From Paenibacillus sedimenti (GTDB lineage Bacteria > Bacillota > Bacilli > Paenibacillales > NBRC-103111): a stretch of 64,000 nucleotides of DNA. The stretch's first letter is position 1, and each line of letters starts with the position of its first letter. The translations under genes and the position numbers were made by a program. Under the pieces are notes generated by a model. It saw only the letters and a program-made list of their open reading frames with translations. It was not told where the DNA came from and ran no database searches. The stretch is from positions 558,001-622,000 of the forward strand of contig NZ_JACVVD010000002.1 in the NCBI RefSeq assembly GCF_014534655.1. The letters run 5' to 3'. Shown here piece by piece: positions 29,101-35,840 of the stretch.

Positions 29101-29373
29101 GCGGGGATTGAAGTTGTGATTGATATCGGACATATGAAGGAATGGTTACAGTTCGCGTACGATAACGGCATGATCACGAACAGTGGGATTTACCAATCAC
29201 TGCAGGCCCATGCTTCTGCGATCATGGACACGATTGATAAGCCACAGCCTACAATATCGAAAATCGAAGCCATGGAAATGGAGATTTTATCGCAAGCCGG
29301 CAAGTCCATTCATCATGAATTTGCCGAAAAATTACTCGCGGGGCTAAAGATGTTGAAAGAACCATACATGTAG
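26116..29373 (+). CDS. Large secreted agarase-like glycoside hydrolase
   Basis: The product is a 1085-residue multidomain exoenzyme, exported by a signal peptide ending near VLGAG. Order: N-terminal discoidin/CBM-like beta-sandwich (about 36-195), linker, TIM-barrel-like hydrolase (about 280-700), F5/8-type C domain of the CBM32 kind (about 705-835, DGKTNTRWGSN), Ig-like/OmpL47-type repeats (about 840-1010) and a C-terminal FIMAH-like helical domain (about 1015-1085). The hydrolase opens YFRLQQIDNKWWFITPDGN as agarase-like enzymes do. Candidate catalytic acids are the Glu of YTYDNEAGW and the Glu of NLEYTFS. GGAGG precedes ATG 26116/26119. It probably makes the first cut outside the cell, and the substrate may be a galactan or another uronate-containing polymer. 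Confidence 0.8.
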   Translation: MMGKWCRWYPTRILTLFLALIMVATFIPAGGVLGAGTLLKTGNYYFSHAPNGGNSPDKGATGLVSSTNGVLLDGSTSTYAGWQGSATSPGTVQVVFDLLKDYPLDSINFVLNSPNSFWGFKEFTVKYRPEAVTDYYYIAAKHIRTPGITSTSPSSTWNYSVNIPMSNKTARFIVIDIKRPHAFQHIPLTEVQIYKGTGQEGVNPGPALTTEQMALELKKDGLMADKYGQWVYETWPGKVNSDEQLQQEYMNEANELSNVSLDPAKFDQFGGIKSGEQYASTGYFRLQQIDNKWWFITPDGNKFILKGVDATSIWEWGYGTPLKKADGTPRRVFEELPDPVAYAPAYVNDSNGERVSFVIANVMKKYGSNYEAKWEDITKKRLINWGFNAFSKWTRPKNVTFPYIQVLQDPGSLRRIQWTYDVFDPQSESIIEGALTTQLQNAKNDPWLIGYTYDNEAGWTTDIVKEVLTYTSTSPAKSAFVDFLAPRYNNDIAAVNQLLGTSAASFAALKDISINIAKVPAADVSEYIKLASRAYFSTVKNIIKKYDTNHLFLGSSVVPTWRTSLDWDSAAMEFVDAFSVDNYTNDASWISRYEAFGKPLLNLEYTFSTTQRGLSPVNTATTAASIADRGLAFKSFVESQTSHPLFIGSGWFSYYDQAVTWRKDGENFNIGLVNQQDQPYTDMVNIMKTVNAGLENVHAYGMNLALDRPVTASSSKTDSLAAGNAFDGKTNTRWGSNYNDNEWIYTDLGTIKTVSRVRLNWETAFGREYKIQVSENAVDWIDVYNTYTGNGGIDDISFSSTSARYVRMLGIKRGTGYGYSLWEFGVYALPGPAQDDTPPVTTDDAPSGWKNTDVTVTLTATDNESGILQTFYSVNEATYKEGSIVNITEEGIHKINYYSADKSGNEETVKSVEVKIDKTPPQLAYTGRTSVYPYEELHLDVEALDSLSGLDIISATWDGASLLLPARIEASELTIGDHVLRVAAQDATGNRVELEAGIEVVIDIGHMKEWLQFAYDNGMITNSGIYQSLQAHASAIMDTIDKPQPTISKIEAMEMEILSQAGKSIHHEFAEKLLAGLKMLKEPYM

Positions 29374-29397
29374 AATGGATTGTCGGACATTTATGCA

Positions 29398-29434
29398 GAA
29401 GAAGCCTGCCTCGTCATACGAGTGCGGGCTTCTT
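29398..29434. terminator. Hairpin between convergent genes
   Basis: AAGAAGCC and GGCTTCTT pair around an inner CTCGT/ACGAG stem. The T-run is short, but the place between two convergent stops fits a terminator. Confidence 0.65.
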
Positions 29435-29444
29435 GCGGGTCACG

Positions 29445-30581
29445 CTATGCGATGCCTCCGTGCGTGCCAAGGCGCAATGCTTGAAGCTGCCAGGCCTCCC
29501 GCAGCTGAGTCGGGATTTCGAAAGGAGCGCGGTGATAGCCTGAGATGTTGAAAGCCTCTTTATTCAGGAGAGACATTCCGAGCTTGTTGATAACGGAGGA
29601 TTCAAGAATTCCTGATAGGAGGAAGTTTTTCTTCATAAGGAAACCCCAATTGGTCTTCGGAACTTCCATCCAATCTGCAACCTGATCACCTACCAGATGA
29701 CGGATAAGGGCAGGAATAATGCCATCAAACCGTTCTCCCGGAATCAAGTTCGCGTGCATGTCGATAAGAGCTTTTGTCATATGAACGCCCTCCGGTGATG
29801 GCCCGTGATGTCTGCGTGCAATCGATTCGGCGACTGCTTGCGACTCAGCCATCGTTTCAGGGATAATATCCGGGCGGATTCCCAATTCCTCGCCGACAAC
29901 CCGCCAAAAGTAAATATAATCCTCAGCTTCCTGCACGGACACATCGACACCCAGCATCCTTAAGGAATGGATGACGACATAGGAAAAGGTCATAAGCGTA
30001 CCGAGCAGGTCTTCCTGACAGATCGGTACCCCGAGCTCGTGTTCAGCCCATTTGCCGGTTCGTCTTATTAAATGACGGACGGCGGCATGGATAAACCGGA
30101 CCTTATGAATGGCCTTGATTCCTTTCCCGCCAGCAGTAAGTCCGCCCGGGGACATGGCCAGAATCACGAATTGCCCGGTCTCGGCAATGCGATGATAAGG
30201 ATTTTGACCTAACCGGTAAGTGTATGTTAGTGTCTTAACGCCCTTGATACCGGCATAACATTGAACCAGGGCCGCAGTTGCCAGGACGAGAGAGATGGCG
30301 ACCCCGTTTTTCATAAAAAAATCCGATGCGCGGTCTATTCGCCCATAATCTACCCAATCCGGAAGCGATGCGTTATCGCGCAGCCAATCTTCAATGTTGT
30401 CTGGGAGCGCAGCGGGGATCGCCTGATCATTATGAACCAGATTTCGCAGAAGTTGGTTAACTGCATCCATCTGACCGGTATGCATAAGCTCCGCAACGAT
30501 TTGATCGGGCACCGGATCCCCCTCCGTGCGTGACTTTTCTAATATTTGATCAAGAATAAGCAAGTCAGACCATCCTTCCAT
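29445..30581 (-). CDS. MpaB-family (DUF2236) oxygenase-like protein
   Basis: The product is a 378-residue mostly helical protein of the family including ER-bound oxygenase MpaB and latex-clearing protein (DUF2236). Characteristic stretches are KVRFIHAAVRHLIRR, CQEDLLGTLMTFSYVVIHSL and EDYIYFWRVVGEELG. Latex-clearing protein binds heme b; the His and Arg residues in the first block are candidates for cofactor binding. There is no signal peptide, so it is probably cytosolic or membrane-associated. The substrate is unknown. It faces convergently to the agarase-like gene and divergently from the histidine-kinase gene. Confidence 0.78.
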   Translation of the reverse strand: MEGWSDLLILDQILEKSRTEGDPVPDQIVAELMHTGQMDAVNQLLRNLVHNDQAIPAALPDNIEDWLRDNASLPDWVDYGRIDRASDFFMKNGVAISLVLATAALVQCYAGIKGVKTLTYTYRLGQNPYHRIAETGQFVILAMSPGGLTAGGKGIKAIHKVRFIHAAVRHLIRRTGKWAEHELGVPICQEDLLGTLMTFSYVVIHSLRMLGVDVSVQEAEDYIYFWRVVGEELGIRPDIIPETMAESQAVAESIARRHHGPSPEGVHMTKALIDMHANLIPGERFDGIIPALIRHLVGDQVADWMEVPKTNWGFLMKKNFLLSGILESSVINKLGMSLLNKEAFNISGYHRAPFEIPTQLREAWQLQALRLGTHGGIA

Positions 30582-30684
30582 CCTTATAGTTGTTCATGTT
30601 AACTGGTAATGCCTTGATTAGTATTATAGGAGTCAATGCATGTATTGTAGAGGTTGAACTTTTATCCCCCTGCCAAAAAATAGC

Positions 30685-30714
30685 TTGACCCTTTTTTCCG
30701 CCCTAGGGTAAGAT
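30685..30714 (+). promoter_or_regulatory. Promoter of the first histidine kinase gene
   Basis: TTGACC (30685-30690) and TAAGAT (30709-30714) are 18 bp apart, about 30 bp before the start codon. Confidence 0.5.
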
Positions 30715-30745
30715 CATGGAATGGGGAAATGGTATATGACGTGGG

Positions 30746-32182
30746 GTGAGGCGTATCGTTCTGTATGTGTTCATGTTCTTGTCTCTTTGGACAGTGGGAT
30801 TTACTCTGCTGATCAAAAATAGGAAGAGCGCCTTCTCACGCTCAATGGGCTATTCCTTCCTGGCGGCGGGAACGCCCAGCTTCGCCTTCTCGATTCATCT
30901 CGTATTTATTCCGCTTCTGGAACGGCTTGACTTATTGACGCCGTCATTACGGAGGCTGCTGGAATGGATCAGTATCCCCGCCATTCATACATATTGGTAT
31001 TCGTTCGCCTACTTCATTCTCATCAGCGCCATCGTGTTTTCTGGTTTTTTTTCCACAAAGTCGACCCGCATTGCCACCTTTCTTCTAATCATTCCGGTTC
31101 TCGTCATGATAGGGGTTACCGCTGATTTCAATATACCTTTCGAATTCGAAGTGAAGAAGGTTCGTCTTTTTTTTGCTTTATATCTCATAGCTGCGTTTCT
31201 TCTCTATTTCGCAAGCTGCATCAAGGAACAAGACCACCTGATGCGCAAGAATCGTTACCGTACGACTGTATTAGTCGTAAGTGCTACAATGCTGGCCTAT
31301 TTGAATGATTTTATAGGCATGGTTCGATTCTCTTTCGGTTCAGGCCCTTTTCAGATCGAAAGCAACGGGATGTGGAAGTTTAACTATCTGATCATTCTGT
31401 GGGTTGTGGCGTATTTCTTTTTTTACGGAGTCAAATACGGGTTTATGGGGATTAAGCTGCGGATTGAGGATCACAAGCATGACTATTCGATGCGCCACCT
31501 AACGGAAGGCACACAAATCTTGAATCACGCCATCAAGAACGAACTCCAGAAAATCAATTATTTAAACGCGCGCGCCATGACGCTGATTGATCGGGATCAG
31601 AAAGAGCAGACGAGAGACGCCTTGCGAAGCTTAAGCCGCGTATCCGATCATTTGCTGGATATGATGAACCGCTTGAAAGATAAAGCCGAGGATATCGTCC
31701 TGCAGGAAGGCGAACATCGGCTCTCGGAATTAATCGATCAGACACTCGCAACCATCAAACCGCTTTTGGAGAATGGAAACAGTTTCCATATCGGGCGGCA
31801 ATACGATGTGGATGGCTTGGTTGTCTGCGATGCGACGCATGTTCGGGAGCTGCTCAGCAATGTATGCTTGAACGCCATCGATGCTTTGCCGCGTGAAGAC
31901 GGTTGCATTCGCATCACGACAAAGTACGTGAAAAATAGCCTGTATATTTACGTGAAGGATAACGGCAAGGGCATACCCGAAGAAAATCGCAAACGGATAT
32001 TCGATCCTTTTTTCACAACCAAGAAAAATACATCCAGCTACGGACTAGGTTTAAGCTACTGTTACTCCGTTATGAACAAACACGGCGGTAAAATCGGCAT
32101 CGCAGAGAGCGAAATCGGAAAGGGAACCACGCTCTATATCAAATTTCCGGGACGAAGGTTCCGGATCGACACCGGGAGATGA
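30746..32182 (+). CDS. Sensor histidine kinase with multi-TM sensor (copy 1)
   Basis: The product is a 478-residue membrane kinase. About seven hydrophobic segments fill residues 1-240. The phospho-acceptor region is TQILNHAIKNELQKI (His about 262), and the ATPase domain has the N-box NVCLNAIDALP, DNGKGIP (G1), FDPFFTTKK (F) and GLGLSYCYSVMNKHGG (G2). It is a paralogue of the kinase at 42834-44207 with the same layout. Its likely partner regulator (32186-32767) is on the opposite strand, with stops 3 nt apart, so the two are convergent. GTG 30746 is weakly supported by its ribosome binding site. Confidence 0.85.
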   Translation: MRRIVLYVFMFLSLWTVGFTLLIKNRKSAFSRSMGYSFLAAGTPSFAFSIHLVFIPLLERLDLLTPSLRRLLEWISIPAIHTYWYSFAYFILISAIVFSGFFSTKSTRIATFLLIIPVLVMIGVTADFNIPFEFEVKKVRLFFALYLIAAFLLYFASCIKEQDHLMRKNRYRTTVLVVSATMLAYLNDFIGMVRFSFGSGPFQIESNGMWKFNYLIILWVVAYFFFYGVKYGFMGIKLRIEDHKHDYSMRHLTEGTQILNHAIKNELQKINYLNARAMTLIDRDQKEQTRDALRSLSRVSDHLLDMMNRLKDKAEDIVLQEGEHRLSELIDQTLATIKPLLENGNSFHIGRQYDVDGLVVCDATHVRELLSNVCLNAIDALPREDGCIRITTKYVKNSLYIYVKDNGKGIPEENRKRIFDPFFTTKKNTSSYGLGLSYCYSVMNKHGGKIGIAESEIGKGTTLYIKFPGRRFRIDTGR

Positions 32183-32185
32183 AGG

Positions 32186-32767
32186 TCATCTCCCTTTCTT
32201 CATGAGCTTGTTTTTGATGCTCTTGATTTGCGTTTTAATCGTGCTTACCGACTTATTCAGCGCCTCGGAAATTTGCGTCTTGTTCATGCCCTTTTCTTTT
32301 AAATCGTAGATTTCCCTTTCCGCAGGAGTAAGCTGGTTTAATTGGATTTCCTTCACCAGGATGGGAGCGGCATCGGAATGAATGGAAGGCTTGCCCGCAT
32401 AGGCATCTCTAATCGCTTGCACGATATCCTTATAGTTGGATTTGGTAATAAAATTATTTGCGCCATGCTGGAACGACTTCACAATCACATCTCGATCTTG
32501 CAACGAGGTCAGCATAATGATTTTCAGATCATTGAGGTCGGAAAGCGCTAATTCCCGGGTCGCCTCAAGTCCATCCAGACGATTTTCCGTCAAGTTGATG
32601 TCCATGAGGACGACGTCAATCTCCCCGCTGCTACCTTTCAGGAGTGCCTCCTCCTTGGTACTGGCTATATGATTGACTTCAATGTCTTCCTCTTCATTGA
32701 GGTCGGCGGCTAACGTTTGCTGCCAGAACGGATCGTCTTCCACCAGCATCACTCTAATCTTGTTCAT
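32186..32767 (-). CDS. NarL/LuxR-type response regulator (copy 1)
   Basis: The product is a 193-residue cytosolic regulator. The receiver domain (1-120) has VEDD (acidic pocket), VVLMDINL with the phospho-Asp near 54, LTS and the late Lys in FITKSN. A short linker leads to a GerE-like helix-turn-helix, LTPAEREIYDLKEKGMNKTQ then SEALNKSVSTIKTQIKSIKN. It overlaps the upstream NDH-2 fusion gene by 4 nt (ATGA), so the two are translationally coupled. It is a paralogue of 44223-44795; the partner is probably the adjacent kinase. Confidence 0.88.
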   Translation of the reverse strand: MNKIRVMLVEDDPFWQQTLAADLNEEEDIEVNHIASTKEEALLKGSSGEIDVVLMDINLTENRLDGLEATRELALSDLNDLKIIMLTSLQDRDVIVKSFQHGANNFITKSNYKDIVQAIRDAYAGKPSIHSDAAPILVKEIQLNQLTPAEREIYDLKEKGMNKTQISEALNKSVSTIKTQIKSIKNKLMKKGR

Positions 32768-34392
32768 CCGGTTTCCTTCTCATCCTTTCGTTCCGTATTG
32801 CGGCCTAACGAAGAAAGAAGATGGTGAAGCCGATGCGCTTGATCGCTTCTTACGCTCACCGCCTGTACCGTCGTTTTCGCTCTTATGCTTTCTGTGACCC
32901 GTTGTCCTTTTTGTGTATGACCGAAGCAAGCGCCCTTACCTAACGATCCCATCCATTTCTCGGTACCCTTCTTATTCGTATACTTCTCAACTTCTCCGTC
33001 CGAAATGACGAACACATAGTTTCCGATGGAGCCTTCAGTTACGATCACTTCCCCCGGCTGGAAAACATGATGGCTGATCTCATAATCGTCCGAATCATTC
33101 ACACTCATCTCTACGATATCACGTCCTACCAGAGGGCCGATTAACCAATCCGAAATTAACCTTAATTTTCGATCCCATGTGGGGATCACGCTGAGCAGCA
33201 TGAGCCGCCAGATCAGCCAGCAAATGAAGCCTTTGAATTCGATACCCTTATATTCGGCGACAGCCGTCCGTCTTCCTATCGATACCCCCTGACCGAAGCC
33301 GCGGAAGTTAAAGGGAAGGGAGGGCTGTTTAGACAAGGCGCGAACGATATTTTTACCGATATGAGCCCCTTCTTTTAATGCAAAAATACCGACCGGAGGG
33401 CATTGGCCGCCAAGAGGGTGAGGGACGGAAGCGCAATCGCCTCCTGCCCAGACATAATCATAACCGGCGACTTGGAGTGCTGAGTCCGTGATGATTTTGC
33501 CACGCGCATCCTTAGGGACAGCCAGGGAGTCAAGTATGGGAGAAGGCTTCGTACCGACAGCGCTAATGATCGTTTTGGCGGGAATGCGCATACCATTGGA
33601 AAGTCCGACCTCATTCGGAGTCGCCCAGATCACTCGGGTATTCGTCATAAGTTCTACACCCAATTTTGCCATATGCCGTGTCGCATATTGGATTAACCGT
33701 GGATGACCTTGGCGAGTTCCAGGTGCGCCCTTGCCTCCATAGAGCTCAGGCAATATCGATTCACCCGGATGTACTAATACTACACGACATTCTTCTCTTT
33801 GAATATTCCGGTATTCCTTCAACGTAAGGAGCCGGATATAATCCGCCAGCTCCCCTGCCAGTTCCGTTCCCGAGAAGCCGCCTCCGGCCACGAAAAAGGT
33901 AAGCATCCGTTTCCTTTCCTTCGGATCCCGTTCAATATCGGCCAGCTCGAACATCGTCAAGATATGGTTCTTAAGACGAAAGCAATCATCGTAGGTTTTC
34001 AGTTTAAAGGCGTGTTCGGCAAGACCGGGATAGGAGGAGAGGTTATCGACCGATCCCAAACAGAGCACGACATGATCGAATTCCAATTCAAAGTGCTTCC
34101 CGTCCAAATGTCGGCTGGTTACGACCTTGCGCTCAGCGAGGTAAATCTGTTCAATCTCGCCGACGTGAACTTGGGCCGGGGAAAATATTCGGCGTATGGG
34201 GCTCAAAATTTGACCGGCTCCAATACGGCCGGTCACCATTTCCGTAACAAAGCCATGGAAGACATGATAATTCTCCCTGCTGACTACCGTAACTTCGATA
34301 TCTCCCTTATGGATGGCCTGCCGTAAGGTACGTACCGCATTAATGGCCAAATAGCCGCCTCCTAGAATAAGTACTTTGGCTGGCTTTGTCAT
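32764..34392 (-). CDS. NDH-2-like flavoprotein fused to a cyclic-nucleotide domain
   Basis: The product is a 542-residue protein. Residues about 1-400 are a type II NADH dehydrogenase-like FAD/NAD(P) oxidoreductase: VLILGGGYLAINAVRTL (FAD Rossmann), TFFVAGGGFSGTELAGELAD (NAD Rossmann) and VWAGGDCASVP (FAD). A hydrophobic stretch (FICWLIWRLMLLSVIPTW) suggests membrane attachment. Residues about 440-540 form a cNMP-binding/Crp-like domain (VFQPGEVIVTEGSIGNYVFV, then GKGACFG). I prefer ATG 34392, with a G-rich ribosome binding site. The 3' end overlaps the response-regulator start by 4 nt. Electron transfer gated by a small ligand is inferred. Confidence 0.85.
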   Translation of the reverse strand: MTKPAKVLILGGGYLAINAVRTLRQAIHKGDIEVTVVSRENYHVFHGFVTEMVTGRIGAGQILSPIRRIFSPAQVHVGEIEQIYLAERKVVTSRHLDGKHFELEFDHVVLCLGSVDNLSSYPGLAEHAFKLKTYDDCFRLKNHILTMFELADIERDPKERKRMLTFFVAGGGFSGTELAGELADYIRLLTLKEYRNIQREECRVVLVHPGESILPELYGGKGAPGTRQGHPRLIQYATRHMAKLGVELMTNTRVIWATPNEVGLSNGMRIPAKTIISAVGTKPSPILDSLAVPKDARGKIITDSALQVAGYDYVWAGGDCASVPHPLGGQCPPVGIFALKEGAHIGKNIVRALSKQPSLPFNFRGFGQGVSIGRRTAVAEYKGIEFKGFICWLIWRLMLLSVIPTWDRKLRLISDWLIGPLVGRDIVEMSVNDSDDYEISHHVFQPGEVIVTEGSIGNYVFVISDGEVEKYTNKKGTEKWMGSLGKGACFGHTQKGQRVTESIRAKTTVQAVSVRSDQAHRLHHLLSSLGRNTERKDEKETG

Positions 34393-34613
34393 CAGACTCC
34401 CCCCATATGTGTTGCGATCTTCTACTGTCTCTATGTAGCAGTATAAAGAACATTTCATAAAAATAGGAGGTGGAACTTTCATCATCCCCCGAGTACCGGA
34501 ATAGGGGATAAAATTTCAACCTCCCGCTTCCAGCCTTTCTGCTTCATAATGATGGCATACGACAAGATGCTGCAAAGAAGACTTAACTTAAGCCGTGATG
34601 GAGGGAATTTCGA

Positions 34614-35459
34614 ATGGAAGTGCAATTGTCTGAAGAGCGTGTGCTGAGGCTCGTTCCCCAGCTTACATTGGATGATGCCCGAATCTTGGTAGAAAACAAG
34701 AAAGTGCACCTGGTTGCCGGGACTGTAGGCGCCCTCTTTACCCGCCCTAAGCCCGAAGAGATTACGCTCAGCTACTCCGAACTCCGGTACGAACCGTTTT
34801 GGCAGGTAACCGCATGTACGCATATGGTTTATGAACGTCAGCGCATGTTTACGGTAAGCGCCAGTGGCCCGGAGGTGAAGCAGATTACGCTGCTCGGGCA
34901 GCAACAGCCGACTCAGCCCCAGCCCAAAGGCTCACCGACTATCGTTCTGAGCGGCGTCGAGCATTGCGAGGAAGACCAGCGGCTGCGCCGGATGTTTACC
35001 GGAGACGGTACGAACAAGCAAGATCTGGAGAGGTATCTTAGTTTTGGGAGCGAAGAAGTGATTGACCTGGCGTCCTATTCCTGGGACGGGGCCTGTATGC
35101 CTCCAGATACCAAAGCGGGGGCCATCATTCGTCAAGTCATCACCGAGATCGTCCGCCCCGTCAAGGCGCAAGTGATCCATACGGAGAACGTTTCCGTCGA
35201 AGAGATCCAACTATTCTTCCGTCCTGTGTACGCTTTCGAATACTTATGGGCCGCAAAAAACAAGCGTGTTGTCATTGAGTGTGACGGTTTAACCCGCGAT
35301 TTGACCAATGGCGGAAAAACATTTAAGAAACAAATCAAATCGCTCCTCGACCGCGATCTGTTGTTCGATATTTCAGCCGATGCGGTGGGAACGTTCGTTC
35401 CTGGTGGCGGGATTTTCGTGAAATTGACGAAAGCAGCGATGAACTTTAAGCAGAGTTGA
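34614..35459 (+). CDS. Orphan 281-residue protein, unknown
   Basis: GGAGGG precedes ATG 34614. The sequence is soluble, without a signal peptide or membrane segment. Notable features are a Gln/Pro linker (QQQPTQPQPKG, about 103-113) between two halves, a Ser/Gly-rich SWDGACMPPDTKAGAIIRQV block, and a basic C-terminal half (KTFKKQIKSLLDRDLLFD) ending in a Gly-rich hydrophobic segment. I do not recognise the family. It is divergent from the NDH-2/regulator pair, so they may share control. Confidence 0.7.
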   Translation: MEVQLSEERVLRLVPQLTLDDARILVENKKVHLVAGTVGALFTRPKPEEITLSYSELRYEPFWQVTACTHMVYERQRMFTVSASGPEVKQITLLGQQQPTQPQPKGSPTIVLSGVEHCEEDQRLRRMFTGDGTNKQDLERYLSFGSEEVIDLASYSWDGACMPPDTKAGAIIRQVITEIVRPVKAQVIHTENVSVEEIQLFFRPVYAFEYLWAAKNKRVVIECDGLTRDLTNGGKTFKKQIKSLLDRDLLFDISADAVGTFVPGGGIFVKLTKAAMNFKQS

Positions 35460-35478
35460 ACGGAAGTTATATATAATC

Positions 35479-35508
35479 TTGACTTCACCTTTTCAATTAA
35501 GCTATAGT
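35479..35508 (+). promoter_or_regulatory. Strong promoter of the MutS2-like leader
   Basis: TTGACT (35479-35484) and TATAGT (35503-35508) are 18 bp apart. It lies about 330 bp before the coding region, implying a long leader starting near 35515. Confidence 0.75.
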
Positions 35509-35538
35509 ATGGGTATCCTCAACTAAGGAGAGATTTTG

Positions 35539-35562
35539 ATGTCGGTGAGCGTTCTTAACTAA
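35539..35562 (+). CDS. Leader peptide MSVSVLN (7 codons)
   Basis: TAAGGAGAG (35524-35532) stands 6 nt before ATG 35539, and the frame closes at TAA 35560-35562. The ribosome binding site is nearly the same as that of the main gene (ATAAGGAGAG). The last four codons, GTTCTTAACTAA, are one arm of a 12-bp helix with 35654-35665, so ribosome position on this peptide would decide the fold of the leader. Confidence 0.65.
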   Translation: MSVSVLN

Positions 35563-35665
35563 AAAATTCCATAAAGAGGTTTTCTAAAAGTCAGACTCAA
35601 CTTGCTGTTTCAGCAACGTTGTATTTCGTTATGGCTTAATGACTACCTCGGGATTAGTTAAGAAC
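35551..35665 (+). promoter_or_regulatory. Structured leader domain closed by a perfect 12-bp helix
   Basis: GTTCTTAACTAA (35551-35562) is fully complementary to TTAGTTAAGAAC (35654-35665). Inside are the hairpin TTGCTG-TTT-CAGCAA with outer CAAC/GTTG pairs (35598-35621), a GAGGT/ACCTC pairing and a competing CCATAA/TTATGG pairing. It fits a translation-coupled attenuator. Confidence 0.6.
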
Positions 35666-35714
35666 ATCGGATATCATACAATGCCTTAGGTATAATTCCT
35701 ATCATTGCGCCCCC

Positions 35715-35746
35715 ATCCGTGCTGTGTTCAGCGCGGATTTTATTTG
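35715..35746 (+). terminator. Leader terminator 1
   Basis: ATCCGTGCTG and CAGCGCGGAT pair over 10 bp with one wobble around a TGTT loop and are followed by TTTTATTTGT. Confidence 0.7.
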
Positions 35747-35752
35747 TATCGG

Positions 35753-35826
35753 GCTCTTTTTTAGGTAATCGAAAAAAGGGCGGAGAATGACGTATGTTCA
35801 TTCTTCGCCCTTTTTATTTTTTTATA
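35753..35826 (+). terminator. Leader terminator 2 with competing antiterminator
   Basis: Terminator: AAAAAGGGCGGAGAATGA (35773-35790) and TCATTCTTCGCCCTTTTT (35798-35815) form an 18-bp stem with one wobble, followed by a T-run, ending just before the ribosome binding site of the MutS2-like gene. Antiterminator: GCTCTTTTTT (35753-35762) pairs with AAAAAAGGGC (35772-35781), which is the 5' arm of the terminator, so only one of them can form. Confidence 0.8.
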
Positions 35827-35840
35827 AGGAGAGATCATGC

